Source of the DNA: Bryobacterales bacterium
GTDB lineage: Bacteria; Acidobacteriota; Terriglobia; Bryobacterales; Bryobacteraceae
DNA: 64,000 bases
Assembly (NCBI GenBank): GCA_025463005.1
Contig: JAOAPR010000139.1
Span: 23,853 to 87,852, forward strand
Reading direction: 5' to 3'
The notes under the pieces are model-generated. The model saw only the letters and a list, made by a program, of their open reading frames with translations, was not told where the DNA came from and searched no databases. Position numbers and translations under genes: made by a program. Positions 55,577 through 64,000 of the stretch are shown here, piece by piece. Position 1 is the stretch's first letter. Every line of letters starts with the position of its first letter.

Positions 55577-56137
55577 CAGCGTGTACGACAGGAATGCATC
55601 CAGCAGGACCAGCGCGAGGCTGGAGGGCGTCCGCAGAAGATCGATGCGCCGGGTAATCTCCTCCGGCGACACAGAAGACATCTTGGCCATCTGATCGCGC
55701 ATGCTCTGCACCAGGTCCGGCTGCGAGAGCATCAGCACCATCATCGTTAGCAGCATGGTGAGAATCGCGAAAACGATAATGCCGGAAATCCAACCCAGGC
55801 GAGCCCCCGCCAATACAGTCACTTTCTGCCCGGTCCAGCGCCGATAAAGATATACGGCGAAAAATCCGCCGGCCACGGGAACCGCAAGCGTCAGTGGCCC
55901 GGCAAAGGCCGATAGCAGAAACACTGGAATCCCCACAGCCAGCCCCACCCGGACGGCCGTCACATTTCGAAAGCTGATGGGAGGAGGCTCGATGGTCAGT
56001 GTGGGCGGCGGTGGTGCGACAATGACCGGCTGCTCGTCTTCCACCAGTAGCGATTCATCACGCTGCGGCTTGCCGCACTTATGGCAGAATCGCGCGTCGG
56101 GCGGAAGTTGCGCTCCGCAGGTACAAAACTCAGGCAC
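55526..56137 (-). CDS. Zinc-ribbon membrane protein, unknown function
   Basis: 203 residues. CTCGAQLPPDARFCHKCGK at the N-terminus is a zinc ribbon of the kind often found on bacterial membrane proteins. About four membrane spans follow (VGLAVGIPVFLLSAFAGPLT; ISGIIVFAILTMLLTMMVLM). The last 17 codons are antisense to the end of the EamA gene. Role unknown. Confidence 0.7.
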   Translation of the reverse strand: MPEFCTCGAQLPPDARFCHKCGKPQRDESLLVEDEQPVIVAPPPPTLTIEPPPISFRNVTAVRVGLAVGIPVFLLSAFAGPLTLAVPVAGGFFAVYLYRRWTGQKVTVLAGARLGWISGIIVFAILTMLLTMMVLMLSQPDLVQSMRDQMAKMSSVSPEEITRRIDLLRTPSSLALVLLDAFLSYTLLTALGGAGGAWFLNRN

Positions 56138-56172
56138 GTCCCCAGTTTCCCACGTTATTCTGAGGGGTGGCT

Positions 56173-57138
56173 ATGTCTCTGACTTTGCTGGTCCTCGCCG
56201 ATCCGGCTGCGCCGTGGCTGAAACTGCTGGGAAACCTGGGATCCGATGTAAATGTGATCGTCAGCAACGATCCAGCGAAAGTCCGCGAATCCGCCCCCCA
56301 GGCCGACGTCATCGTCAATGGAACGTCCAATCCGCCGTTGTTGAGCGCCGCGATACCGCCGGCCCGGAGAGCGCGGTGGATGCACTCGCTGTGGACCGGC
56401 GTCGATAACGTCCTCTGCCCGGAAGTGCTGGCGAGTTCCCTGCCCCTGACCAATGGACGCGGTGTGTTCCGCAGGCCGCTGGCCGAGTGGACCATTGGGG
56501 CGATGCTGTACTTCGCTTACGGAATGCGGCGCATGATCCGTCAGCAGGAGGCCGGCGTGTGGGAGGCGTTCACCACCGAGGAAATACAGGGCAAGACGCT
56601 GGGGATCGTAGGATACGGCGGAATCGGCAGCACTGCGGCGGAACTGGCGCGTCCGTTTGAAATGCGCATCGTCGCGCTGCGGCGACGTCCCGAGATGTTC
56701 CAACAGAATGGCCTGGTGGATCGAAGCTTCGCGCCACCACAGATCAACGAACTGATGGCGACGAGCGATTACGTGTTGCTGGCCGCGCCACTGACCGAGG
56801 AAACGCGCGGGATGATCGGCGCGCCGCAGATCGCCGCCATGAAGCCCACAGGCGTTCTGATCAACGTGGGCCGGGGTGCCGTGGTGGATGAGCCTGCGTT
56901 GGTGCAAGCACTCGAAAGCGGGAAAATTCGCGGAGCCGCCCTGGATGTATTCGCGGTGGAACCGCTTCCCGCGGGCCATCCGTTCTATCGGCTGGAAAAC
57001 GTCCTGCTTTCGCCGCACACCGCCGATCACGTGCAGGATTTTATTCATCTGGCCGTCGAGTGTTTCCTTGAGAACCTGCGCCGTTTTCAGGCCAATGAGC
57101 CGCTACTGAACCTGGTGGACAAAAATGCCGGCTACTGA
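56173..57138 (+). CDS. D-2-hydroxyacid dehydrogenase
   Basis: 321 residues from ATG 56173, with GAGGGG six bases upstream. NAD site GIVGYGGIGSTAAELARPF, catalytic arginine in INVGRGAVVDE, glutamate in LDVFAVEPLP and histidine in LLSPHTADH. Family members interconvert 2-keto and D-2-hydroxy acids. Substrate unknown. It overlaps the dehydratase gene by 14 bp, so the two probably act together, perhaps on 2-keto acids from serine or threonine. Confidence 0.85.
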   Translation: MSLTLLVLADPAAPWLKLLGNLGSDVNVIVSNDPAKVRESAPQADVIVNGTSNPPLLSAAIPPARRARWMHSLWTGVDNVLCPEVLASSLPLTNGRGVFRRPLAEWTIGAMLYFAYGMRRMIRQQEAGVWEAFTTEEIQGKTLGIVGYGGIGSTAAELARPFEMRIVALRRRPEMFQQNGLVDRSFAPPQINELMATSDYVLLAAPLTEETRGMIGAPQIAAMKPTGVLINVGRGAVVDEPALVQALESGKIRGAALDVFAVEPLPAGHPFYRLENVLLSPHTADHVQDFIHLAVECFLENLRRFQANEPLLNLVDKNAGY

Positions 57139-58096
57139 GACCATGCGCCCAGAAGTCACGCTCGACGATATCCGCAAGGCCGCCGTACGTATTGAGAACA
57201 TCGCCAAGCGGACGCCCGTCATGCATTCACGCGGGTTCGATGCCGAGGCCCAGATTACGGCGTTTTTCAAGTGCGAAAACTTCCAGACCGGAGGCGCGTT
57301 CAAGATCCGCGGTGCGTCGAACTTTGTGTTTTCGATTCCCAAAGAGGACCTTGCGAAAGGCGTTGTGGCGTTTTCCTCGGGCAATCACGCCCAGGCAGTG
57401 GCGATTGCCGCGCGCGCCCTGGGAATTCCCGCCACGCTGGTGATGCCGGTGGATGCCCCTCGCTCCAAGCTCGAAGCTACGCGGGCGCAGGGCGCGAAAA
57501 TCGTCGAATACGACCGGTTTCGCGAGGACCGGGCGGCGATTGGGGCGCGCATCGCAGCCGAAACCGGTGCCACGCTGGTGCCGCCGTTCGATCATCCCTG
57601 GATCATTGCCGGCCAAGGAACCGCGGCGCTGGAACTGTTGGAAGAAGTTCCCGACTTGGACGCCCTGGTCGCTCCCATCGGAGGCGGCGGGCTGATGTCG
57701 GGCTGCTCGATCGCGGCCAAGCACCTGCGTCCCGGGATCCGGGTGATCGGCGTAGAACCGGAGAAGGGCAATGACGTGTTTCTCTCGATGGAGGCGGGAT
57801 CACGTATCGAAATCCCGCCGCCAGATACTGTTGCCGACGGGCTGCGCACACCCGTTCCCGGCATCATCACCTTTCCGATTTTGCAGCGGAACGTCGAGCG
57901 CGTGGTCCTGGTGAGCGACGATGAGATCCGGGCCGCGGTAAAGTTCCTGCTGACGCGACTGAAGATTCTGGTAGAGCCCAGCGGAGCCGTGGGGGCCGCG
58001 GCAGCGCTGTTCGGCAAACTGCCGGCCGGCCTGGGGCGCGTCGGGATCGTGCTTTCCGGCGGAAACGTGGATTTCGAGTTGCTCGCGGGATTTTAA
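57125..58096 (+). CDS. Threonine/serine dehydratase-like PLP enzyme
   Basis: 323 residues. PLP lysine K60 in TGGAFKIRGASN, SSGNHAQAVA and the glycine loop APIGGGGLMSG. There is no C-terminal ACT domain, so it is of the short catabolic type (TdcB, or serine racemase) rather than isoleucine-regulated IlvA. It deaminates threonine or serine to 2-keto acids, or racemises serine. Overlaps the upstream dehydrogenase gene. Confidence 0.85.
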   Translation: MPATETMRPEVTLDDIRKAAVRIENIAKRTPVMHSRGFDAEAQITAFFKCENFQTGGAFKIRGASNFVFSIPKEDLAKGVVAFSSGNHAQAVAIAARALGIPATLVMPVDAPRSKLEATRAQGAKIVEYDRFREDRAAIGARIAAETGATLVPPFDHPWIIAGQGTAALELLEEVPDLDALVAPIGGGGLMSGCSIAAKHLRPGIRVIGVEPEKGNDVFLSMEAGSRIEIPPPDTVADGLRTPVPGIITFPILQRNVERVVLVSDDEIRAAVKFLLTRLKILVEPSGAVGAAAALFGKLPAGLGRVGIVLSGGNVDFELLAGF

Positions 58097-58476
58097 GCCG
58101 CCGCGGGGTCAAATTCGATCGCTCCCGCGATATTGCCCTCCGTATCTTTAAAGAAGATGAGCCGTCCCACGCCCGGAATGGCCACTTTGGGCATTACGAT
58201 GGTTCCTCCGTTCGCCTCGACCGCTGCTGCGATCGCGTCCACGTCGGCCACTGAAAACGAGCACTCGTAGCCGATTATGCGCGCCCCCGGCACGATCTCG
58301 CGCCGTTTCTGGAGCGCTCCCTGGACCGGCGGGCTGGTTTTGTCTCCGGTGCTGATCTGGAAGAACTCGGGCGGTCCCCAGGGTTGGAATTGCCAGCCAA
58401 AGACCTTTTCGTAGAAACGGCGGGCCCGGGCCGTATCGTCCGCATTTATAGCGAAGTGTGCGAGGTTGTTGGGCAT
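58093..58476 (-). CDS. VOC (glyoxalase/dioxygenase fold) protein
   Basis: 127 residues. LAHFAINADDTARARRFYEK, then FGWQFQPWGPPEFFQI and a C-terminal GRLIFFKDTEGNIAGAIEFD are typical of one-domain VOC proteins close to glyoxalase I; the histidine and glutamate are candidate metal ligands. Substrate unknown. Overlaps the end of the dehydratase gene by 4 bp. Confidence 0.8.
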   Translation of the reverse strand: MPNNLAHFAINADDTARARRFYEKVFGWQFQPWGPPEFFQISTGDKTSPPVQGALQKRREIVPGARIIGYECSFSVADVDAIAAAVEANGGTIVMPKVAIPGVGRLIFFKDTEGNIAGAIEFDPAAA

Positions 58477-58521
58477 CGGCCCATGCTATATCATCTGGCA
58501 CAGAGCCGGATGAGCCTTTGT

Positions 58522-58527
58522 TATACT
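58522..58527 (+). promoter_or_regulatory. Candidate -10 box of the rpmH cluster
   Basis: TATACT, 73 bp before rpmH, in a locally AT-rich patch (CTTTGTTATACTAGGTTTG). No good -35 hexamer sits at the right distance, so this is tentative. Confidence 0.35.
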
Positions 58528-58600
58528 AGGTTTGTCTATAGACGATCCCATCGAAAGAGGCGCCTTCGCTGTGGGCGTTGCGCGCGCTACGTAAGCTAAT

Positions 58601-58771
58601 ATGCCGAAACGGACATTTCAACCGAACAATCGCAAGCGCGCTAAGACGCATGGATTCCGTGCGCGAATGAAGAGCAAAGACGGACGGGCCGTGCTGTCGC
58701 GCCGCCGGGCCCGCGGCCGTCACAAGCTGACCGTAAGCGACGAGAAGGCCGTCCGCTACGCGCACAGTTGA
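58601..58771 (+). CDS. rpmH: 50S ribosomal protein L34
   Basis: 56 residues: [20 protein letters not shown], then [20 protein letters not shown] and a short tail. The first 40 residues match L34 very well. The tail [16 protein letters not shown] is about ten residues longer than the common 44-46. It leads the conserved rpmH-rnpA-yidD-yidC-khpB-mnmE cluster. dnaA is not next to it; a VOC gene on the other strand is. Confidence 0.93.
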   Translation: MPKRTFQPNNRKRAKTHGFRARMKSKDGRAVLSRRRARGRHKLTVSDEKAVRYAHS

Positions 58772-58814
58772 TCCGGCTGGCGGCGCGCCCTCTTGTTCGC
58801 CCGCGTCCCGGGCT

Positions 58815-59147
58815 CTGCGCACCGCTGACTTTCGAAAAGTGTATGACCACGGCACGCGCGTTTCCGGCCCGTTGTTCGCCGCCTTTTGCCTGGCGCGTCC
58901 CGACGGTCGCGCCGACGACGCGGGTTCCGGAGCGCGACTGGGACTTACGGTTCCCCGCGCAATCGGCGGAAGCGTGGATCGAAACCGCATCAAGCGGCGT
59001 TTGCGGGAGGCGTTCCGCCTGCACCGCGCCGAGCTCGATCCGCGGTGGGACATCGTACTTAATCCCCGGCGCACAGCGCTCGCGGCACCCTTTGCGGACC
59101 TCGAGCGGGCTCTCAGGAAAGTGATCCAGCAATGCAACGCGCGCTAA
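58815..59147 (+). CDS. rnpA: Ribonuclease P protein component
   Basis: The frame shows LRTADFRKVYDHGTRVSG, GARLGLTVPRAIGGSVDRNR, IKRRLREAFRLH: the DF helix and the RNR motif of RnpA. The first canonical start, GTG 58839, would remove the conserved LRTADFRK helix. Upstream the frame is open back to 58737 without ATG, GTG or TTG, so I place the start at CTG 58815 with low confidence. The protein binds the 5' leader of pre-tRNA. It overlaps yidD by 16 bp. Confidence 0.75.
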   Translation: MRTADFRKVYDHGTRVSGPLFAAFCLARPDGRADDAGSGARLGLTVPRAIGGSVDRNRIKRRLREAFRLHRAELDPRWDIVLNPRRTALAAPFADLERALRKVIQQCNAR

Positions 59148-59353
59148 TTGTGCTCGCTATAAGCCTGCTGCGGATCTACAAGTTGTTGATTTCGCCACTG
59201 CTACCCTCGGCGTGCCGTTTTCATCCGACTTGTTCGGACTATATGAAAGAAGCGATCGAAAAGCACGGTGTGATCAAAGGCGTGGGCCGAGGCCTGCGCC
59301 GCCTGTCCCGCTGCCATCCCTTCCATGAAGGAGGTTTCGACCCGGTCCGCTAA
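59132..59353 (+). CDS. yidD: YidD membrane-insertion factor
   Basis: 73 residues. The N-terminal amphipathic or membrane helix (LIVLAISLLRIYKLLISPLL) and CRFHPTCSDYMKEAIEKHG with RCHPFHEGGFDPV are the full YidD signature. It assists YidC in inserting membrane proteins. Starts inside rnpA. Confidence 0.92.
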   Translation: MQRALIVLAISLLRIYKLLISPLLPSACRFHPTCSDYMKEAIEKHGVIKGVGRGLRRLSRCHPFHEGGFDPVR

Positions 59354-59394
59354 GGTCCCCTGGTCTCCCCCGCATGCCCAAGAAGGAACTGACA

Positions 59395-61038
59395 ATGGAG
59401 ACGCGGCTCCTGCTCGCATTCGTGCTGGTGGGGATCGTGCTGGTGTCTTGGAATTACATCTACAAACCACCGCCGCCCCCGCTGAGTCCTGTGCAGGCAA
59501 CGCAGCCCGTCGTCGAAGCACCGAAGCCCGCGGCTACCCCGCCTCCCACACAGGTGGTCGACCTTCCGGGGCAGGTGCAGGCCAGCCAAGCGGAAGAGCT
59601 CAGCATCGAAACCGAACTCTATAGCGTCAGGCTTTCGAACGAGGGCGCCGTGGTTCGGAACTGGATCCTAAAAGGGTACAAAGACGGCAAAGGACAGCCG
59701 CTGGACCTGGTAAATACCAGGGGGCTGGCGAAGGTCCCGGCGCCTTTCGCGCTGGCTTTCCGCAACCAGGCGCCTCCTAACGATCCGAACAAAGCGCTGT
59801 TCCGGGTGGAGCGATCCGCGGACAATCTCGGGGTGACGTTTGAATACTCCGACGGGCGCACGGCGACCAAGAAAACCTTCCAGTTCATGCCCAAGAGCTA
59901 CCTGGTGCAGATCACTTCTCAGGTGGTCGACAACGGCGTGCTGTTGCCGCATGAATTCACCTGGCGGGGCGGTTTCGGCGATCAGACTGTTCCGAATCCC
60001 GCCAGCATCGAGCACACTGTCTATTACGACGAGGCCAACTCCAAGCTGGTGAAGAACGATGTGAAATCGGCGGATAAGGGCCCCGTAACCACCAGCGGCC
60101 AGTACTCGTTCGCCGGCATTGAGGATAGTTATTTCGCGGCCGTGGTTCTTCCCACTACCGGCGGGGGCCTGCAGTTAACGACTTATTCCGACCCGGTCCC
60201 GAGCCCGACCGGGACGGAAGAGAAACGGATCGGTGCGGGAGTCGGCGGTTCCGGCCTGAACTCGTTTAACGCGTTCATCGGTCCCAAGGATTCCGAGATC
60301 CTGCGCTCGGTTAACCCCAAACTGGACCAGTTGATCGACTGGGGGCGATGGTTCGGATTCATCGCCAAACCGCTGTTCTGGGTTTTGACGTGGACCGCGA
60401 AGCATGTGACCGGCAGCAATTTCGGCTGGGCCATTGTAGTGGTTACCATCGCCATCAATATGGTGCTCTTCCCGCTTCGCTTTTCGAGCATGCGGTCGTC
60501 CAAAAAGATGCAGGCGCTGCAGCCGCAGATCGCCGCGATCAACGCCAAGTATAAAGATCTGCCGCTGCGCGATCCCCGCAAGCAGGATCAGCAGGCGGAA
60601 ATGATGGCGCTATACAAGCAGCACGGCGTCAATCCGGTGGGCGGGTGCGTGCCGATGCTGCTGCAACTCCCGTTCCTCATCGCCTATTACACGGTGCTGA
60701 GCGTAGCCATCGAGATGCGCGGGGCCAGTTGGATGTGGGTGCACGATCTTTCGCAACCGGAAACGCTAGCTATCCGCGTGTTGCCGGTTCTGCTGGTAAT
60801 CACCCAGTTCCTGCAGCAAAAGATGACCCCGAGCCCGGGGATGGATCCGGCGCAGCAGAAGATGATGCTGTTCATGCCGCTGGTGTTGGGCTACATGTTT
60901 TACTACCAATCGGCGGGACTGGTACTATACTGGTTGACCGGCGGTGCGGTGGGCATCGCGCAGCAGTGGTTGCTTAACCGGGGCACGCCTCCGCAGGCTG
61001 CGGCTGTCCCGAGCGCGCCCGTGAAAAAGAAGAAATAG
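59395..61038 (+). CDS. yidC: Membrane protein insertase YidC
   Basis: 547 residues from ATG 59395 with AAGGA seven bases upstream; an ATG 21 bases earlier lacks a ribosome site. N-terminal span (LLLAFVLVGIVLVSWNYIY), a Pro-rich linker, the large periplasmic beta-sandwich typical of Gram-negative YidC (about 80-330), and the five-span insertase core with the hydrophilic-groove arginine in MRSSKKMQALQPQIAAINAK. A basic tail VKKKK ends the protein. Confidence 0.95.
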   Translation: METRLLLAFVLVGIVLVSWNYIYKPPPPPLSPVQATQPVVEAPKPAATPPPTQVVDLPGQVQASQAEELSIETELYSVRLSNEGAVVRNWILKGYKDGKGQPLDLVNTRGLAKVPAPFALAFRNQAPPNDPNKALFRVERSADNLGVTFEYSDGRTATKKTFQFMPKSYLVQITSQVVDNGVLLPHEFTWRGGFGDQTVPNPASIEHTVYYDEANSKLVKNDVKSADKGPVTTSGQYSFAGIEDSYFAAVVLPTTGGGLQLTTYSDPVPSPTGTEEKRIGAGVGGSGLNSFNAFIGPKDSEILRSVNPKLDQLIDWGRWFGFIAKPLFWVLTWTAKHVTGSNFGWAIVVVTIAINMVLFPLRFSSMRSSKKMQALQPQIAAINAKYKDLPLRDPRKQDQQAEMMALYKQHGVNPVGGCVPMLLQLPFLIAYYTVLSVAIEMRGASWMWVHDLSQPETLAIRVLPVLLVITQFLQQKMTPSPGMDPAQQKMMLFMPLVLGYMFYYQSAGLVLYWLTGGAVGIAQQWLLNRGTPPQAAAVPSAPVKKKK

Positions 61039-61049
61039 GAACTGATACG

Positions 61050-61718
61050 GTGTCAAAGAAGTTCACGCTTGCGGACTCCGAGCCGCGCATCCGGCAGTTC
61101 CTGGATTTGATGATCAGCCGCACCGGATTCGCGTTGACTTACAAGGTCAGTGCGGGCGAAACGGTGCATCCGGACTTCGAGAATCCAGACGTTCTGGTCC
61201 GTTTCGGCGGGCAGGATGTGGATCTGCTGCTGGCAAACAAGGCGGAACTGCTTCTGGCCCTGGAGCAACTGACAACCGAGGCGCTGGGGATGGCTCCAGA
61301 GGAACATTCGCTCCTGTGCTTCGACGCGAACGATCATCGCATGTTGCGCATTCAGGAACTGCGCATGAGCGCGATGGCGGCCGCCGAACGCGTCAAGAAA
61401 TCGCGCATGCCGTTCCATTTCAGCCCCATGAACAGCCGCGAGCGTCGCATTCTCCACTTATCTCTGCGCGACGAGACGGAAGTGCGCAGCGAGAGCGTCG
61501 GCGAAGGCCCCATCCGGCAGGTAGTGGTGGTCCCGGCGGACTTGAAAGTTTTGCCGGAACCGATTCGTCCGCCCCGCCCGCGCCCTGAGGACGACGGTGG
61601 ACGCGGTGGACGTCCTTCATTTCGCGGAGGACGCGACCGGGGAAGCGGTCCAGGCGGCCCGCGCGGTGGCCCACGTGGACCTCGCCGAGACGGCCCGCGC
61701 AGTGGCCCACGCTTTTGA
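61050..61718 (+). CDS. khpB: KhpB/Jag-like RNA-binding protein with RGG-rich tail
   Basis: 222 residues from a GTG. KH-like part (FENPDVLVRFGGQDVDLLLA), then R3H (KSRMPFHFSPMNSRERRILH). The Jag-N domain is missing. The last 40 residues are almost all Gly, Arg, Pro and Asp, with repeats such as GGRGGRPSFRGGRDRG; such tails bind RNA without sequence preference. Its place between yidC and mnmE is the usual one. Confidence 0.85.
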   Translation: MSKKFTLADSEPRIRQFLDLMISRTGFALTYKVSAGETVHPDFENPDVLVRFGGQDVDLLLANKAELLLALEQLTTEALGMAPEEHSLLCFDANDHRMLRIQELRMSAMAAAERVKKSRMPFHFSPMNSRERRILHLSLRDETEVRSESVGEGPIRQVVVVPADLKVLPEPIRPPRPRPEDDGGRGGRPSFRGGRDRGSGPGGPRGGPRGPRRDGPRSGPRF

Positions 61719-61719
61719 G

Positions 61720-61760
61720 TTCAACGCGCAAAACGGAGCGCTGCGCGCCCTTTGCGCTCT
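61720..61760. repeat. Short single copy of the 26.4-kb intergenic repeat
   Basis: TTCAACGCGCAAAACGGAGC at 61720-61739 and GCGCGCCCTTTGCGCTCT at 61743-61760 match the two ends of the tandem unit at 26409-26645, with the middle 40 bp missing. The two halves pair (GCGCAAA with TTTGCGC), so it may end transcription of the yidC-khpB operon. Confidence 0.7.
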
Positions 61761-61784
61761 TAGCATTCTTCTGTAAATCCCTTC

Positions 61785-63137
61785 GTGCGAACCGGTGATA
61801 CGATCGCGGCTGTCTCCACGCCGTTGGGCCGGGGCGGTATCGGCGTGGTGCGGGTCTCCGGACCCGAAGCCCGTGCGATGGTCGAACGCGTACTGCGATT
61901 CCCGAACGGACCGCCCACCTGGAAACCGTGGTCGGCGACGCTCGCCAGTCTGGTGGATCCCGAAGGCCACGTTGTCGACCAGGTGGTCATTACCTACTTT
62001 GCTGCGCCGCGCTCCTACACCTCCGAAGACGTACTCGAAATCGCCTGCCATGGGTCGCCCGTGGTGCTGCGGTACGCCCTGGAGCGTCTCTGCCAAGCCG
62101 GCTCGCGCCTCGCGGAGCCGGGTGAGTTCACGCTGCGCGCGTACATCAACGGCCGCATTGATTTGCCGCAGGCCGAAGCCATTCGCGATCTGATTGAGGC
62201 CACTACGCTCTATCAGGCACGCATCGCGGCGCAGCAGGCAGAAGGATCGGTCTCACGGCGATTGAAGCCGGTAAAAGAGCAGCTGCTGGAGCTGATCGCG
62301 CTGCTCGAAGCGGGTATCGATTTCGCGGAAGACGACATCAGTGTTGCGCCCGCAGAAGAAATTCTGCGGCGGCTGGATCCGATCGTGGCGGCGGTCGCGG
62401 CGTTGGCTGCCAGTTTCGCCTACGGCAAGCTCGTGCACGAGGGATTCACGCTCGCCATCGTGGGTCGGCCGAATGTCGGCAAGAGCAGTTTATTCAACCG
62501 CCTGCTGGAACAAGACCGGGCGATCGTGACCGAGATCCCGGGCACCACGCGCGACGTGGTGTCGGAGACCGCTTCACTTGGCGGGATTCCAGTAAAGCTT
62601 TTGGACACTGCGGGCATTCGTCTAGGGCAAGACGTGGTTGAGTCTCTGGGAATCGAACGCAGCTATCAGGCGATGGGGGACGCGGATCTGACCCTGGTGG
62701 TGGTGGACGCGTCGCAAACCTTGACCCAAGAGGACGAAGCACTCATCCGGCGGGCCCGGGACGATGGCAAGGCGCTGGTGGCTGCTAACAAATCCGATCT
62801 TCCGCGTCTGGCGGGAGTAACGGACGCACTGCCTGTATCTGCTCTTACTGGCATGGGCATCGAAGGACTGCGGCACGCAATTATGGAAGCGATCGCTCCG
62901 CACGGGCAATTGGAACAGGAAGGCGGGTTCATTACCAGCCTGCGTCACGAACAACTCTTACAAGAGTCGGGCGAAGCCCTGGCACAAGCCCGCACCGCGA
63001 CCACCGTGGGGATCCCGCATGAGATGCTGTTGCTCGATCTTTACGCAGCGCTGCGCCCGATCGATGCGATTACCGGCGCGACCACGGCTGACGATATCCT
63101 GAACCGGATTTTTTCTACGTTCTGTATCGGGAAATGA
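61785..63137 (+). CDS. mnmE: tRNA modification GTPase MnmE
   Basis: 450 residues from a GTG. N-terminal tetrahydrofolate-binding domain ([20 protein letters not shown]), helical domain, inserted G domain with [28 protein letters not shown] and NKSD, and the C-terminal FCIGK. With MnmG it modifies uridine 34 of several tRNAs. MnmG is not in the window. Confidence 0.95.
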   Translation: MRTGDTIAAVSTPLGRGGIGVVRVSGPEARAMVERVLRFPNGPPTWKPWSATLASLVDPEGHVVDQVVITYFAAPRSYTSEDVLEIACHGSPVVLRYALERLCQAGSRLAEPGEFTLRAYINGRIDLPQAEAIRDLIEATTLYQARIAAQQAEGSVSRRLKPVKEQLLELIALLEAGIDFAEDDISVAPAEEILRRLDPIVAAVAALAASFAYGKLVHEGFTLAIVGRPNVGKSSLFNRLLEQDRAIVTEIPGTTRDVVSETASLGGIPVKLLDTAGIRLGQDVVESLGIERSYQAMGDADLTLVVVDASQTLTQEDEALIRRARDDGKALVAANKSDLPRLAGVTDALPVSALTGMGIEGLRHAIMEAIAPHGQLEQEGGFITSLRHEQLLQESGEALAQARTATTVGIPHEMLLLDLYAALRPIDAITGATTADDILNRIFSTFCIGK

Positions 63138-63138
63138 T

Positions 63139-64000
63139 CTAGGGTCCCGCGACGTAGAGGCTCACCATATCGGTGAATCCCTCGAGCGTTTGGACAGCGA
63201 GACTTCGCAGGCCAGATGCAACAGCAGGAATTTTGCAATTGACCACATACACGCTGCCCAACGTGGGCGTCAAGCCCGCGAAATTGATGTCGGCGCATGG
63301 CACGCCTTCGACGTAAACGGCGAACGGGCCGTTCAGCCAGGCATTGGCCTTGGACAACGGACTCAGGGGCGCTGGATCGCCTTCCTTCACCGGCGGAGTC
63401 ACCGCCCCCAATCCGGTGAGATACACGGTCACATACTCGCCCACTTTGGCTGGATTGGCCTGGTCCACTTTAACAGCGGTCAACGCATGCGCGACGATAC
63501 CTTCGCCTAATCCATTGGAGGTCCAGCTATACACGCCGGGAGCGGTCGGCGCGAGCGGGACGTCGACCGAATTGGACTTGGTCCCGGTCACTGTGACTTG
63601 TACCGTTGCGGTCGATCCCGTGATGGAGTTCGGAACCACTACGCTGATCAGCGTCGGTGAAACCAGATAGATGGGCGCAGGTACTCCGTTGATGGTTACC
63701 TGAACTCCTCCCAGCGAAAGCGGATAAGGCGGCGGCGCCGTGACAGTCTGAAATCCGAATCCTGAGCCAAGTAAAGCGGCAAATCCGCCGGGGCTGAGCG
63801 GATACCCGAGTGCGAAATTCGCGGCGTTCAAAACGCGCTGTGGATCCAGGAACACGCCGGTTCCCGATTGGGTTGGCATGCGCGCACCGAAATACAGTTC
63901 GTAGCTGTTGGAATTGCCGATGTCGACGCCGCTGGTCGCAAACGTCTGGCCGGTGGAGGCCACATCCACGTGCCCGAGGGTCGACTGGTAAGTCCCCGAC
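63139..64000 (-). CDS. TIGR03437 C-terminal domain protein (5' end outside window)
   Basis: The frame is open to the right edge; 286 residues are visible. From about two thirds before the end: LNAANFALGYPLSPGGFAAL, VTINGVPAPIYLVSPTLISV, VPLAPTAPGVYSW, GEYVTVYLTGLGAVTPPVKE and the end LAVQTLEGFTDMVSLYVAGP. This is the Solibacter-type C-terminal Ig-like domain TIGR03437, found at the end of many large secreted proteins. The upstream part is unknown. Confidence 0.85.
   Translation of the reverse strand, partial: SGTYQSTLGHVDVASTGQTFATSGVDIGNSNSYELYFGARMPTQSGTGVFLDPQRVLNAANFALGYPLSPGGFAALLGSGFGFQTVTAPPPYPLSLGGVQVTINGVPAPIYLVSPTLISVVVPNSITGSTATVQVTVTGTKSNSVDVPLAPTAPGVYSWTSNGLGEGIVAHALTAVKVDQANPAKVGEYVTVYLTGLGAVTPPVKEGDPAPLSPLSKANAWLNGPFAVYVEGVPCADINFAGLTPTLGSVYVVNCKIPAVASGLRSLAVQTLEGFTDMVSLYVAGP

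Overview
The window looks like chromosomal DNA of an acidobacterium of the Bryobacterales / Candidatus Solibacter type. The evidence is a set of families expanded in that lineage: a TIGR03435 protein, a TIGR03437 C-terminal domain, two very large Oar-like TonB-dependent receptors with a carboxypeptidase-regulatory N-terminus, a PQQ dehydrogenase with an N-terminal cytochrome c, and several copies of a secreted protein family of unknown function. DNA is GC-rich, and GTG and TTG starts are common. Assignments rest on motifs read by eye; no database search was run.

Layout. 1-5.9 kb: end of a GH57 glycosidase, small zinc-binding proteins, thiE, a MerR-HTH/TPR protein, an MBL-fold hydrolase and ygfZ. 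6-10.5 kb: an MFS exporter and a zinc/manganese-type uptake locus (outer-membrane protein, binding protein, permease) with no ATPase. 10.6-13.1 kb: a LytTR response regulator and its LytS-type kinase, with a 21-bp-period direct repeat between the regulator and the metal operon. 13.1-18.8 kb: membrane glycosyltransferase, 6-phosphogluconate dehydrogenase, hsp20 with a consensus promoter, htpX and an RlmI-like methyltransferase. 19-22.5 kb: a five-gene operon of secreted proteins with DUF6152 domains and a di-heme-type cytochrome c. 22.7-28.5 kb: the first Oar-like receptor, tandem intergenic repeats, an orphan NMT1 binding protein and another member of the secreted family. 28.6-36 kb: RMD1-like protein, HAD phosphatase, pckG, an orphan Flp pilin, a Tat-exported sulfite-oxidase-like enzyme and the PQQ dehydrogenase.

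36.0-38.24 kb is the most striking part. A 2.2-kb segment has matching inverted ends (GGTAGTGKGTCAGTTTG) and is bounded on both sides by the same 8-bp sequence, CGGAGTTA, which I read as a target duplication. It carries the TIGR03435 gene, two small unknown genes and a broken IS1-family transposase, and sits between two genes whose stop codons would otherwise lie 5 bp apart.

38.2-49.5 kb: the second Oar-like receptor, a CheY-like regulator, the B12-dependent ribonucleotide reductase nrdJ, and a sulfate-assimilation operon cysD-cysN-cysH with a TauE/SafE exporter. CysH has the cysteine pairs of an APS reductase, and no APS kinase is present, so sulfate is probably reduced directly from APS. 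49.5-58.5 kb: methyltransferase, SYLF protein, a tightly overlapping four-gene unit (Cys-rich protein, CbiX-like chelatase, ferredoxin-reductase-like flavoprotein, small membrane protein), PfkB kinase, EamA transporter, 2-hydroxyacid dehydrogenase, threonine-dehydratase-like enzyme and a VOC protein. 58.6-63.1 kb is the conserved rpmH-rnpA-yidD-yidC-khpB-mnmE cluster for ribosome, RNase P, membrane insertion and tRNA modification, followed by the C-terminal part of a TIGR03437 protein cut by the window edge.
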